From Coriaria nepalensis (taxonomy: Eukaryota; Streptophyta; Magnoliopsida; Cucurbitales; Coriariaceae): DNA of 64,000 nt. Both the position numbers and the translations under genes were made by a program. The notes below the pieces were generated by a model. It was not told where the DNA came from and did not search any database. It saw only the letters and a program-made list of their open reading frames with translations. The stretch covers positions 4,386,501 to 4,450,500 of the forward strand of contig CP114481.1 in assembly GCA_027186245.1 (NCBI GenBank), in the 5' to 3' direction. Below, one piece after another: positions 13,151-25,574 of the stretch (position 1 is the stretch's first letter; the number at the start of each line of letters is the position of its first letter).

Positions 13151-16140
13151 TTTGCTTATATTATTGTGTTTTGTTTTTAATGTGCTTTGTTGTTTGCAAT
13201 ATCTGAAAAACTAAAATTAATACTTAAGCAAAATAGATTAGTTGGAACTAACTTTAGAGACTGGTATAAAAATTTGAGAATTATTTTCGAATATGAACAT
13301 TTGTCTGATGTTCTAAATCAGCCGGTCATGCAGGTCCTACCCGAGGGATCAGATGCTAAAATAATGGCTGCATGGAATAAGCGGTTGGAGCGAGATAACT
13401 AGGTGTAATTATGCTTGCATTGATGAAGAATGAGCTCCAGAAGCACTACTAGAAATTCCATGCTATTGATATTATCAATAACCTTACGGTTATTTATGGT
13501 GAAGATACTCACAAGGAAAGCTATGAGATATCTAAGGCATTATTTCACATAAAGATGATCGAGGACATCTCTATTAGTGACCATGTGGTAAAGATGGATT
13601 GCTTACATTGAACAACTTGAGAATCTTGGTGATAAATTCAAGTTGATCAATAACTTGGTGTTGCAATCAATTCTTGATTCATTCGCTTCGTTTATTCTCA
13701 ATTTTCATATGAATAAGATGGAGCCTAAGCTACATGATTTGCGTAAGATGCTACAAATGGCCAAAAAGTCCATCAAGAAATAAAAACTGGTGTTGCTTAT
13801 GGGAAGCTCCTCCGGAAGGAAGGATAAGTCTAACTTTAGGAAGCAAGCCAAGACAAGGGTTTTCAAAGTAAATAAGGATGATAAAAAGAAAAAGAAAAGA
13901 AAATAGGGAAAGTATTTCTACTATGGAGAATCAAGATATTGGAAGAGGAATTGCAAGGAATATATTGGATCTAAAAAAGCATAGTGATGCTACTTCTAGT
14001 ATGTTCATGATTAAAGTTAATATTTCTTGCAATCATTAAAGTTAATCTTTCTTCCAATGATTTTTCTACGTAGGTATTAGAAACTGATTGTGGTTCTCAT
14101 ATTTGTAATAACGTGCAAATTTTGAAAAGTACACATATCTTGAAGAAAGGGGAAGTTAACCTTAGAGCTCAAAATAAGAAAAAGTTGATGACTTAACTTT
14201 AGAAATTTATAGTTTAGTTTTTCCTTTTTACTTAGTTTTAAATTTGAAATGTTATTTTGCACTAACCATTATTAGAAATATTTCTTATGTTTCCAGACTT
14301 GATGAAGAAGGCTTTGCCTTTTCCATCAAAGATAATATTTTGAGTTTTCATTTTGATAGATTATTTTATGGAAGTGGCTCCTTAAATGATGGTGTTTATG
14401 TCATGAATTTAAATATCAAAACTTGCTTTAATATTGAACAGGTCTATAATAGAAAGTTTGATTTTATCAAATGTATTATGGCATTGTTGATTAGGTCATT
14501 CTAACGAAATAAGAATTCATAAGTTGCATAAAGATGGATATTTAGATCCATTTGATTTGGAATCAATGTTGACTAGTGAATCTTGTTTATTAGGCAAGAT
14601 GATCAAATCTTTTTCTAGTGGAACTGGAGAAAGAAAAAACCAAGTTATTGGGCCTAGTACATAATGATGTATGTGGTTCATATACCTATCATAGGTGGTT
14701 TTTCATAGTTCATTACATTCACAGATGATTTTTCTAGATTCTGATATATTTATCTTATGAAGAAAAAATTTGAATCGTTTGAAAAATTGAAGGAATATAA
14801 CAATGAAGTTGAAAAATAATTAGGAAAATGTATTAAAATACGTGGATCAGATCGAGGTGGTGAATACTTAAGCTTTGAGTTTCTTGATTGCCTAAAAGAG
14901 AATAATATAATCTTTCAATGGACTCCTCCTAGAATGCCACAATTAAATGGTGTTTCTACAAGGAGAAACTGAACCCTCTTGGAAACGGTATAGTCCTTTA
15001 TGAGTTTCACTGATCTACCTTTGTCATTTTGAGGATATGCCCTAGAAACCTCAACATATATTCTAAACAGAATTCCTTCAAAATCTGTTTCTTTGACACT
15101 ATATGAGATATGGAAAAGTAGAAGTCCGAGTTTTAACCATATTCACATACGGGGCTGACATGCCTATGTTAATAAGTAAGAGGCAAAAAAGTTAAAGGCA
15201 AGGTCCGAAAAATTTTTATTTCTTGAGGTATCCAATGAAACTTTAGGATATTACATCTATCATCTCACTGATTAAAGCATGCCATCTTTTTAGAAAAAGG
15301 ATCTTTTTTCTAAAAGGAATAATGGGACTAGGATTGAACTTGATGAAGTTCAAGACTCGCAAAATAATGATCAGGTCGAAAATATAGTTACCTCATAACT
15401 TTCGACTGAGGTACCTTTAAGAGAGGATACTGTGAAACCTCATAATACGCAGTAGATTTGTAGATCTAGTAGAGTATCTATTGGGTCAGAGCGTTATGAA
15501 TTTCTAGTAGAAAATCCTAGCAATGGCCCGATCATAAATGATGATCCTATGTCTTATTTTGAGGTGATTAACGACTAGACTTCTAATAGATGGCTAAAAG
15601 CCATGAAATCCGAGATGGATTCAATATATGCCCATCAGGTATGAGACTTGGTGGATGCACCTGAAGGAGTAGTTAGCATAGGATGCAAATGGGTTTTCAA
15701 GAGAGAAATCATGATAGATAGGAAGGTCGAAATCTATAAGGCTAGACGAGTTACAAAGAAAGTATAGACAAAGAGAAGGTCGAAACCCTCTAACTTGTTG
15801 CAATGATGACCAAATCATCCATATATTGTTTGCTATTGCAATGTACCATGATTATGAAATCTAGAAAATGGACATCAAGATATCCTTCCTAAATGGGTAC
15901 TCGGGAAAGATGTATATATGATATAACATGAGGGCATCACGGACAAGAAAAAACAAAGAAGTTGTGTAAGCTACAAAAATCCATATACAAACTAAAGCAA
16001 GCATCTTAAAGTTGGAACATTTATTTTGACAAAATGATTAAATCGTTGGACTTCGTTAAGAATGAAGATGATCCATATGTGCACAAGAAAGTTAGTGAGA
16101 GTTTTATTGCTTTTATCATTCAATATGTATATGACATACT
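13151..16140 (+). pseudogene. Decayed Ty1/copia polyprotein, truncated within RT
   Basis: A copia gag-pol can be followed through many stops and shifts. The gag part (13187-13402) includes LVGTNFRDWYKNLRIIFEYE. A zinc-knuckle remnant is at about 13913-13957, where the first Cys, second Cys and His of CCHC are all Tyr. An integrase piece with TFTDDFSRF and DRGGEY lies at 14700-14990, and the start of reverse transcriptase with WLKAMKSEMDSIY and GCKWVFK at 15580-15720. It stops after a degraded YVDD-type site (about 16125-16140), where unrelated C-rich sequence begins. RNase H and the 3' LTR are missing. The element cannot be active. Confidence 0.8.
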
Positions 16141-16198
16141 ACTCAGTCTCCCTTTTTCCTAATCAATAAGGCAACCCGACCTCTCCCTTTTTCCTAAT

Positions 16199-16239
16199 CC
16201 CCCCTCCCCCCCTCCCCCCTCCCCCCCTCCCCCCTCCCC
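16199..16239. repeat. C-rich tract of C5-C7 runs separated by single T
   Basis: Runs of five to seven cytosines separated by single thymines repeat about six times. The complementary strand has G runs of matching length, suited to a G-quadruplex. The tract sits just past the truncation point of the copia remnant. Confidence 0.9.
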
Positions 16240-17257
16240 AAACACAACCAAACACAAAGTTTAAGTGTTTTATAGCAAAGTAGTAAAATATTTTGACTAG
16301 TCCAAAGGTCTTTTAGTATAGAGAATTTCTTTTTGACGAATTTCAAGGGTGTCTCATCAAATTTAAAAAGTCTCTCGGGAAAAGTTTATTTGATTAAGTC
16401 TAGGGATCTCTTGTCAAAATAGCGGCTGATGTGTAATATTTCTATGTCAATAGGTAATTTTCTGGGCTAGAAATGTAATATTTTGCTTTGCTCTCCAAGT
16501 TGGCAGCCTTACTCATCTTGCAGAGTGACTTGCTCAGGGTCCCATGATTCGTCGGTAATCATATCAATTTCCATTTAGGGTACTTTTTAAAATTTTTGTC
16601 TTTAATTTGTTACAATTTTTTAACTTCCGAAAAAAAATTCTATCACATTTTATTTTAATGTTCTTTGTTTTATCACACTTCATCTAATCTTTATCTTATC
16701 ACACTTTAATTTTATCGCTTTTATCTTATGCAATTTAAATTATACATCTTTTTTACTTACCAACTCCGAGTATTTTTACACTTTCGGCACGCTTGCACAC
16801 CACAGTTTTCTCTGGATACAGCGATAACAATTTCACAATACTCACCTTCCCATTCTCCATGAGTTCGTAAAATTTTCCATATCAACAACTTTATCATCCT
16901 TTAATTTCCTGTCATTTACGAGTTTTTTTGGGAGTGGGTTAACTTAATTCAAAGTACGCTCGGACTTTTGGCACGCCCGCATTCCAATCACCGGACTCGC
17001 AAAATCTCTGTGTCAACCGCACTCGAACAAGATTCAAAAGTATTGGATATGTGTCAAAACCATTTTATTATTCCATAAGAAATTAACCATTTGCCCATCA
17101 TTCCAGACTGTCGTCAACTATATATAAATAGATATCTATACATTGGTAGAGAATGCTTTTTATTCGGACAAAAATTCCTTACTTTCCTTAATTTGAATAT
17201 TTTTGTATCTAAATTAATTTTTGAATTCACTTGTATAATGATCGGGGCTAAACTCTA

Positions 17258-17264
<7 letters not shown>

Positions 17265-17312
<48 letters not shown>
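17265..17312. repeat. (TA)n microsatellite followed by (GT)n
   Basis: About 19 TA units run directly into a short GT tract. It is a simple compound dinucleotide repeat with no further feature. Confidence 0.95.
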
Positions 17313-17682
17313 CTTGTGCGTTTAAAACTTATACAATAATATACTTCTAAATTAAAGATCATAGAAAAAATTTCTAGTTATCAACATTCAAATCAAATAC
17401 GAGTAAAATATCATTCTACATATAAGAACTAAAAGATTGAAACTGAGTTTAGTTGTTTTTAAGAGTTTGTAGCTGATTTTAATAAATCGATTCTTTTGAG
17501 TTCCTTAGCGAGAGAGAGATCTTATTAGAAGAAAAGCTCTTTAATCGAATGAAGGAATCTCGTTATTTAACTTTTTTTTTTTAATAAAACAAAAAATCAC
17601 AACTCAATTATTAAAACAAAAAGGCACGATGTACTTAAGACGCATTCGTTATGTATCCACAAAGGCACAAACTGACAACATT

Positions 17683-17855
17683 GTACCCAAGCCAAGTGAA
17701 GCAGGAAGCCAATTAGGGACCTACTCGGTACATACCACGTACCGAAAGCACAATAGTATCCAGTGCGGACCTGGTACCCAATGCTTCATTTTGAAGTACC
17801 CAATGCGTGTACCCAACCACAATGTACCCAATCAGCCTCACTTTGAAGTACCCAA
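17683..17855. repeat. Six irregularly spaced GTACCCAA words
   Basis: GTACCCAA begins at 17683, 17774, 17796, 17809, 17824 and 17848. Two of these sit in a longer shared context, ttgaagtacccaatgc. The cluster lies 160-330 bp past the STR12-like stop codon, in or beyond the 3' UTR. An open frame across it (17629-17865) looks like a by-product of the repeat. Confidence 0.7.
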
Positions 17856-17914
17856 TGCTTCATAGCATTTTCCAATCTGTCTTGCTTGTAGATAGATTCT
17901 CAGCACGAAAGAAA

Positions 17915-17920
17915 TTTATT
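17915..17920 (-). promoter_or_regulatory. Candidate polyadenylation signal of the STR12-like gene
   Basis: The minus strand reads AATAAA about 97 nt after the TGA stop at 18017-18019. Position and strand fit, but plant signals are loose. Confidence 0.45.
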
Positions 17921-18016
17921 AAAAAAAAAAGGCCCAAAAAGGAAAAATACAAAAATGTGATCTTTTAATGCAACTTACAAAGAAGGAAAATAGCATGTTA
18001 GAGAAGAGAAAGAGAT

Positions 18017-21000
18017 TCAATAAGTAGGGATGGAAGGATCAGCTTTGAGAGCATATGCATTAATCCCCCCTGAAACATTGAATACCTTCTGGAAACCCTG
18101 ATAAAATAAATGCATCAGAATGAAACTGAACAACAAGCAAAACAAAAAATGGTCGCAATTTCAGAATATAATTGCAGAAAAAGAAATAAAAATAAAATAA
18201 AAGAAAACCAAAATTTGGCCCCTTTGAATAGATTTATTACACTGATGTTTAGAAGAGTAAAATTTTATTATATTTAATGGTAAAAATTAGAATAAGCCCC
18301 AAAACTTAGTACAAATTATAATTAATATTCAAAATATTTAATAACTATAATGAATATTTAATTTTATATTTAAATTCTAATGAACACCTAATTTTGTAAA
18401 ATATGGATGGAATATCACATGACTATTAAATGATTATTAAAATTCTAAATTTGACCTAATTAAAAAAATTATATATGTTTTTATCCCCTCAATTTTAATT
18501 TGACATTTTTTTAACTCCCTTTATTTATTTATTTTCCATTTCCACCCTACCGGCCACCAACACCCCCCGCTGCCGCCACTACCAATAGCTTCTACCACCG
18601 CCACCGCAACCACTAACATAAAAATATTAATCTCTCACTCCCTTTTCTACTCTTTTTTCAAGCTTTTTTTTTCCTTCTTTTTTTCGACCCAATCATCACC
18701 GCCGCCAAAACCCCTATCACCTCCTTTACCTAGGTGGTATTGGTTAGCTTAAATTAAAAGATCAAAAAATATAGGTCTTGCAATCTCAATTGGTTGGAGA
18801 AAGATTTCCGGGTGAAGGTCTAGGGGGTGCAGAGGTGCGTGCGATTTGGTGCTGGTGGTGGTAGTTAGGCAAAAAAATTTGGAGAGAACAATTTATTATT
18901 TTTACATCAGCAATGGAGGTTGGCGGAGGAGGGTGGTAGTGGCAGCCGATGAGGTGGAAAGAAATTAAGACAAAAAGTATAGATAAAAAATGTCAAATTT
19001 AAATCAAATGAGATAAAAAATTTAAATAAAAATTTAAAAGTTGGGTTAAATTAAAAATTTTAATAATCACTTAACAATCTTATGACATGCCATATGACTA
19101 TTCCCTCTATATTTGGCGGATTATAATTTAAACTTAAAATTGGATGTTCATTAAAACTGCTAAATGTTTTAGATGTTAATAATAATTTGCGTTAAATTTT
19201 GGGAGTTTTATCCTAGTTTTCCCAATTTAATGGACTTAAACTGAATATTATGGGCCCAAATTGGACTTTGGATCTAAACTGGAGAAATGAATCTGTAAAT
19301 AATAAAATAGGGATGATAAGTTCTATGGACTACATTGTCTCGACTGTGATCTATTTTCCTATTGAATCATTTATTTGTGGAATGACTATTGATGATGTTC
19401 ATGTCTTTTAGAATTTAGAGGCTATAATTAGATATGAAAACAAAAAAAATGAAAAAATAAAACGAACTAGAGAAGTTATGAGAGAATTTATAGAGGGAAG
19501 CAAACAATAGAACATAATCTAAATTATCAAATGAAACAAAAAGTTACTGCACGAGAATTCTACCTGCGATTGTAACCACTTTGCAACCTGTAAGGATCTC
19601 ATACCATGGTGACACTGCATTTAAAATTATGAATAAGTAAACAAATAAATAAGTAAAAGGAAGTTTTAGAATTGGCATAAGAGGAAACAATACTAAATCT
19701 TTGTTTATTGATTTTTTAGTCAATAGTCATTTTTTATCAAACCAGCCCCCCGGCGCTTTCTCTCCCTCCTCCCTCTCTCTCTGTTTCATTTTTTCCTCCT
19801 TTACTAATTGTTTTCCTTCTACCAAATCCACTCTCTTTCATAAAATGATCAGTAAGTAATCCTTAGGAAACTAATAATAGCTTTTACCATAACATAAGTA
19901 TCCTTCTGCGGATCAAACTTGGTAGTTACTTCAGGTCCCCAATTTCCAAATTGACGGAGTGGTAGAACCTGAAAAGATGGCAAAGAAGCTTGGGCCCTGT
20001 TAAAATAACGTATACGTTGTATCAGATATCTTGATGAGCAAAGAGAAAAAAAAAATTTCCCACGAGCCATAACACTGATTAAATCCCTTTATAGCCAATA
20101 TTAATGGAAATTAAGGACATACACTTCCTCAGGTTCTCTAACATCAATCAACTGTGCTGCTTCCAAGAAATTGGGATCTTGCAGTTTTATATGAAGTTCC
20201 TCAGGTTGAATATCTTCAAGTAAGGATTCTTCCCTAAGAGATAAATATACATGATAGTGCACAATAATAAAAAATTAGAACCTACCAATTACCAAGTACG
20301 ATATTAAAATAATGAGAAATTCTTATCTGAACTTGGCGGCTGGTCCACGTAGACCTATCCGATCACAACATATATTTGTACGTTATTACTTTCTACACTA
20401 TTTAATGAGATTCCCAATTAAATAGCTAATATAGATGTTGAGATTGGTTTAGTCTACATGACTCGGCTCACCTAGGGAACTTGTTAAATTAGACATTCCA
20501 AAGTACCTCTCAGATAATACTTGCAATAAGTGCCATCCAAATTTTGTTTTGCACCTTACCACTCTGTTTAAAGGTGCATTAAAAGCAGCCTCCTCAAACT
20601 CTGGTACCTGGGCAACGCTACTGTTAAAAAACCTCCAGCATAGAACTTGTTATAAACAAGGGCATTAAAGATCAATTACACCTAAAACATTCATAAACCA
20701 GCCAAACCCGATTAACCCAACCCAGCCCGATCCACCAAATCAACAACTATGTTTGAAAGTTTAGGTTTATTCATCCCCAAAAATAGAATAAATTTTGAGG
20801 TAGGGGCCAATATAAAATTTTATTTGCATTTTGCTGATGTGGCAGATGAATTTTAATGGTCACGTGTCAAAGCAAGTGACCTAATCCACCAAAATTAACT
20901 GAAATAGAGGTAAATCCTAGATTGTTTTACAAATTGGGGGTTTAGATTGGATTCTGATGCTTTTGGCTAAAATTACTTTTGAGCTAAAGTTCAGGAGGTA

Positions 21001-23002
21001 AAAGCTAGTTTGCCCTAAAAAACAAAAGAACCAAAAAGATGTGCTACTGAGTTTTTAAAATGTGCGTCATTAGATTTGGGACAAGATAGTAACTCCTAAT
21101 TGTCACCACACACTCGTTTTATGCAGAAGAAATCATGAATAGATAAATAAAATAGAGATATAGAGAAAAAGGAAACTGTCCGACTACAAGGAGCAAGACA
21201 GGAGTCGGACAATTTTATATCAGTTACAATAGCTACCCAATCCATGCACATCGTTCTAGTGAAGACTGCCAAATTAGACCAAGTTTTTTTGGTAGTTGCA
21301 GGAAGTTTTTAGGTTTCTCACCAAAGGAATTTGAATCAATTTAACCATATAAAATCTCACCTAAGCATTAACATTACATATATAACATAATAAAAGAGAA
21401 GCTCCAGAAATCTCTTCAATTCAGAAACCCCTGAACTAATAAATTTAAACTTCTAGAGCAAAGAGCTAGATAGGCATGCTATTTACAGTCAAAAGCTGAT
21501 ATACAGGAAAAAAAACTACAAGTACGGAGCTAAATAATTGGCATACCATCTGTCCCTTCCTGACCCATCCAAGCATTCCCCCACTCTCTTTTGATGGACA
21601 GATTGAGTACTCCAAGGCAAGATCACTTAGGTCGTCACCTGAATGTAAAAACTAATTAGTGCAACAGATCATTTGTCATTCATAAAGCAAGTAATTAGTC
21701 TACAGATATAAGGTGTCTATCCATAGCGGTTTCTAATCACAGGTATATAATTCTAAGTTGTTTAGACTAAGAGAAGAGAAAAACATGAATAGGAAAAGTG
21801 CCAAATGTAAGAGACGATGAATAAAAAACTATATCGCTTTGCACAAATATGAGGTGAAACTATCTGAGTTTCACGAATTTATGGAAACTAACCGCCTGAA
21901 ACTCTTTGCTGAAGATCCAATAAGAGCTTATTGTCATCTTCTTTAACAAGTAAGTGCTGAACCAGAATCTCCCTACCACGTCCAGAATGACAAGCAGAAC
22001 TAAATGAAGCTGTAAGTGAAAGATATCACAACCTCTAATATCAAAGTAGGCTATATGATGTAACAGAGAGAGTGATATTTTATATATTACTCAGGACTCT
22101 TCTTTCTTCTCCTTTTGTCATGGGAACATTTGGAGAGATGCAACCATAAAATATAAATTTCATAATACAACTGAAGGGGTTTAACCGAATTTCAGAAAAT
22201 GTAAATGAAGAGACACTAAAAGACATGTTTTTTAACATAATGAATGCTCATTTTAACCCATAATGGAAAATTAAAAAAAGATAAAATGAAGCTTATGGTC
22301 ACCACCTGGAATCCTTGCATTTATGATCGACAACAAAAAAAGTGAACTAAGCCCAATTAAGATCATTATGTGGTCAGCTAGACTAGGTTGAATGGTTTGT
22401 GGGAGACTTATAAAAAGTCAAAACTAGATGATCTTGGTGAACAAGTCTCCTATTAAGAATGGCAATTCAAAAACGGTCACAATATGGAAAAGTTAAACAG
22501 AATGAAATGAGAAAAAATGGTCCTTGATTTAACAGATACATCACGATTTTTTAAGACTCTATGATATAGAAAAATATCATTTAACCATGGATGATTTTCG
22601 GAGACTCGTGAACCTGAAAGAAAATGATTTGGGCTCGAATATTCGAAACGAGAGCAAAAACACTAGAAAAAAAATTAGGCGAAAATTTTAACACAATCAT
22701 TTTCGTAGCCATAGAGAAAGAATCAAAATCTTAGATTAAGTTGAATAATCACCTGCTGCTTTGGTAGTTGGATAATGATGACCCCCCATGGTTTGGACCT
22801 GGCTGAAGCTCAAGGAAGATAGGAGGAGAGGTGAAAAGGGTTTAAAGGTACTGGGGAGAAGAGCTTGAAATGGAGCAGCAAATGGAGAAAGTTTGAGAAG
22901 ATGAGAGGGAGACGAAAGGCTGGAAATGGGAACGGGCGAGAGTCTAAGGGCAGAGAGAAATGGAGTTGCTGTGGACGGGGGAAGATGACAAATTCTTAAC
23001 AT
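18017..23002 (-). CDS. STR12: Plastid rhodanese/PpiC-domain protein (STR12-like)
   Basis: Eight exons join in frame on the minus strand: 23002-22753, 22009-21893, 21638-21547, 20607-20507, 20233-20123, 19996-19888, 19614-19564 and 18097-18017. The product is 302 residues, and every intron has GT/AG ends. Residues 1-83 are Ser/Pro/Leu-rich and lack acids, as in a chloroplast transit peptide. Residues 96-187 form a parvulin (PpiC) peptidyl-prolyl isomerase domain with QHLLV (His102), the SGGMLGWVRKGQMVPEFEEA core and FGWHLLQV (His179). Residues 190-300 form a rhodanese domain with LIDVREPEE and the active loop CHHGMRS (Cys261), so the persulfide cysteine is present. Domain order and length match Arabidopsis rhodanese/PpiC protein 12 (about 300 residues). 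An in-frame GTG at 23098 would extend the frame, but the ATG at 23002 gives the expected start. The last intron (1466 bp) carries a transposon. The name is by recognition, without a search. Confidence 0.9.
18281..19224. mobile_element. Fold-back Mutator-like element in the last STR12 intron
   Basis: The two ends are imperfect inverted repeats. The left starts taaaaattagaataagcccc, and the right end reversed reads tgggaaaactaggataaaac. Similarity continues inward for roughly 350 bp on each side, through matching cacatgac-type and GC-rich ccaccg-type blocks, so most of the element can fold back on itself. The 9-bp word atttaatgg stands on both sides (18272-18280 and 19225-19233), the target duplication size of Mutator-like elements. 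I found no transposase frame, so it would be non-autonomous. Confidence 0.7.
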
Positions 23003-23082
23003 CGCGCTTCCTCTTGTTCCCAATCGAGCGAGAGAGAAAAATGCTGTTTTAGAAGACGCTTTTGAGCGTGGATTTGCCTTCG

Positions 23083-23092
23083 TTATAAATAA
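23083..23092 (-). promoter_or_regulatory. Probable TATA box of the STR12-like gene
   Basis: The minus strand reads tatttataac about 80 nt upstream of the ATG at 23002. This would place transcription start at about 23055 and give a short 5' UTR of roughly 50 nt. Confidence 0.5.
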
Positions 23093-23102
23093 TCCCACTC
23101 TC

Positions 23103-24379
23103 CACTGTAGACTCCACTGATATTCTATTTTTCTATTTTTCTATTTTATTATTATTTGAAAAAGAATATTGGCATGGGTTTTGTTTTCTTTTTCTTTTTT
23201 TTTTCCCCACTTTGATTTTCTTAAAGTCCTCATTTCAAATTGCCGCTGTTTGAAACGTATTTATTCATGATAATTAAATCTTCGTAAATTGCTAATTGCT
23301 AATTGCTAATTGCATGATAAGAGAGAATCTTTGATAGATAATATGCTTTTCAGATTTTGTAGATACGAAAGAGAACATTACGTGTTAATGTGTAGATATG
23401 AAAGAGAAGGTTACGTGTTAATAGTGTATCCATACAAATTATTGATCTATTTTGTTCTTTTAAACAACTTCGCAAATCTCCTAGGTTGGCATTTGAACTT
23501 GTGACATGATGACCTTGTTGCCTACTAAACTGCATATTTAGTTCAATTTGATGGGAGCCAAAATAAACATTAGATTGGATGTTGTGTACTCAAATTGGAA
23601 TTTATACCATTGTTAAAGAAGGAAGAATCTTAGGTAAATATTTATATGGAATCTTCATTCTTCCAAACATTTTAAGCATGTAAGCATTTTGCTAATGCTA
23701 GACTTCTCTTTAGGCAGAGACTTCATTTCTACATTGATGAAGAATCTATATCCTCGACTTATGAATCTTTATAATAATATAAATATACTTTTTGGGTAGA
23801 TTGCCCGACACTCCCTTATCTTCTTCTAGCTTATATGAGGGAAGTTGCATATCTAATGAACTTTCCTGAAGCATCATAGAGATCTTGTGTTTGGATTAGT
23901 ATTTGAATCAAACAAAAGTTTTGTGAACTCATACTAGATTTTAGACGCATGCAGTAATTAAATTATATATATATTAGGGATGTGTGTATGTATGGATGGT
24001 TATAAATGATTAATAAGTTAATTTCAAGTAGTAGTTGTATGACTTGGAATATGAATAAGATGTACTAAACATAATTATTTTAGGGTAACATCTAGTGTTA
24101 GCACCGAGGTATATGTGTATGCAATTATTTACGGTGCCAATATTTTACTCCATATTGAAAAAAGAAGATTAATATCATCAACATTGTGAAATTAAAAAAA
24201 AAAACAACAACAACTACAAATGTACCATAAACAAAAAATAAGGGTGTCCCAAAAAATAAATGGTTGTTCTAGTTGCCTTTGTTAGTATATGTATAACCTT
24301 GTGATTTGTTAACAAATCTTAAAATCACTTGTTGCTATTTATGTTAATTCAAGAAAAGGTGGAGATATAGAAAGCGGAA
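23103..24379. other. Intergenic DNA upstream of STR12-like gene
   Basis: There is no gene. Small tandem repeats occur: three copies of ctaattg at 23292-23312 and a 33-bp direct duplication at 23359-23424 (see the repeat entry). The patch 23480-23540 recalls the B-box context of tRNA-derived SINEs (caagttcaaatgccaacc on the minus strand), but no full tRNA-like head can be drawn. Confidence 0.4.
23359..23424. repeat. 33-bp tandem duplication
   Basis: Two adjacent copies share gtagata and gaaagagaa followed by ttacgtgttaat, with three or four substitutions between them. The unit is a multiple of three, so frames stay open across it on both strands, which explains the short open frames there. 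Confidence 0.8.
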
Positions 24380-24746
24380 ACGTACCTGAATCCATTATCA
24401 GAAGTGAATTTACGGATTGTGATCTTCCAAATTGGTATGAACTTGAGGATAAGAATATTGCCCCTCTCTCTCTGTTTATGGGTATGCAGATAAGAATGTT
24501 TCTATATCATACAATTTGGGGACTATAATCCTATAAATAACTATTAGTTATTTCTAATTTGGCCCCTTATCAAATATAGAAATATCACTAATATATCTAC
24601 ACATTAATTCTATGATAATTATACCCTTAAGCCTAATATTTAATTCTTAATTAGATCATTTTATTTAGAATTAATTAAATGACAACACAAAATATTAAAA
24701 ATTATTTACATGCGTGGCCCGCCCCACATGTTGAAAGATTCCAACA
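24380..24746 (-). mobile_element. Antisense LTR of a further copia-like family (R3)
   Basis: Read from 24746 on the minus strand, the sequence starts TGTTGGAATC. Just before it in that sense is gccgagtgagagat (24747-24760), a polypurine tract of the form that precedes plant copia 3' LTRs. The LTR contains a TATA-like ttatttatagg and ends near a gattcaggtacg block. The other boundary is approximate. Confidence 0.6.
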
Positions 24747-24760
24747 ATCTCTCACTCGGC

Positions 24761-25574
24761 CACATATGTAAGCTTATAAATGTGTTTTAACTTTATGAGC
24801 TCTAAAATTTGCTATCGTAACCTAGGGTATATCGGACAATCTCGTCCATCGACTACAGCAGTATAGGATCAAAGCGATCTTTGTCACATTTAGCCTAACT
24901 AAACCCATCAATGGTCACGTATACCAATATAGCCAAATGACATGGATCAATCATGGATGCGTAACATGAAACTTACATGCATTTTATCCACACATGTCTA
25001 TTTCTAACTGGTCTTATCTTATTTTATTGAGATAAATACTCTACATACAATAAAATAGAGTGAAATGAACTAAATTTCTTTATTTCTAATCAGATCAACA
25101 TAAAGTAGTTCATGTTTCATTGTCATAGTGGTAATGACAAACAAATATCTATAAGCGAGCAAATATCAATTTCTATCAAAATGAATCAATTAATCAACTA
25201 AACCAGTCGGGAATAAAATAACTTATTCAAATACTAAAACAAACATAAGGCTAGGTACACCTCAGCAAACATCTACTCTTATCAAAATAAATCACCTAAA
25301 CAACTATAACCACTTTTAAATTAAACAAATTATTTTATGAAAACATGAGCATAATACTAAAACATGGGTTTTATCAGAGAATGTCTACAATCTTTGACAA
25401 CCATATCTTCAGCTTATCCGACGGAACATTCATGAAAATCTCACGATGAATAGCAGTTGCAAAGTAACGGGTAGCAAGCACGTATATGTCATCGCTCACA
25501 TCCAGAACATAAATCAGTACACATGCATTTGCGACTGACTGATCAGGTTTTTGTGGTCCCTTAACCTCAGAATT
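24761..25574 (-). other. Probable internal 3' region of the R3 element
   Basis: This lies upstream of the R3 polypurine tract in the minus-strand sense, so it should be the element's internal 3' untranslated part. No long frame is open and I see no RT or RNase H motif. It runs up to the interrupted minus-strand frame at 25575. Confidence 0.35.

Larger units (their letters stand above)
16141..17600. other. Non-coding stretch with simple repeats
   Basis: No gene is visible. The stretch starts with the C-rich tract, continues with motif-poor AT-rich DNA that repeats ttatcacactt-like words several times at 16640-16720, and contains a long TA microsatellite at 17265-17303. The 16590-17100 part resembles retrotransposon leader DNA but cannot be assigned. 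Confidence 0.35.

Noticed and set aside
17629..17865. 78-residue plus ORF
   Set aside because: It spans the GTACCCAA repeat cluster, and its residues are repeat translation (VPN.., YPM..) without domain features.
23003..23098. N-terminal extension of the STR12-like protein to a GTG at 23098
   Set aside because: It is not an ATG start, it overlaps the TATA box, and the ATG at 23002 gives the family length.
23480..23540. tRNA or SINE head
   Set aside because: Only a B-box-like word is present. No acceptor stem, anticodon arm or A-box can be paired.
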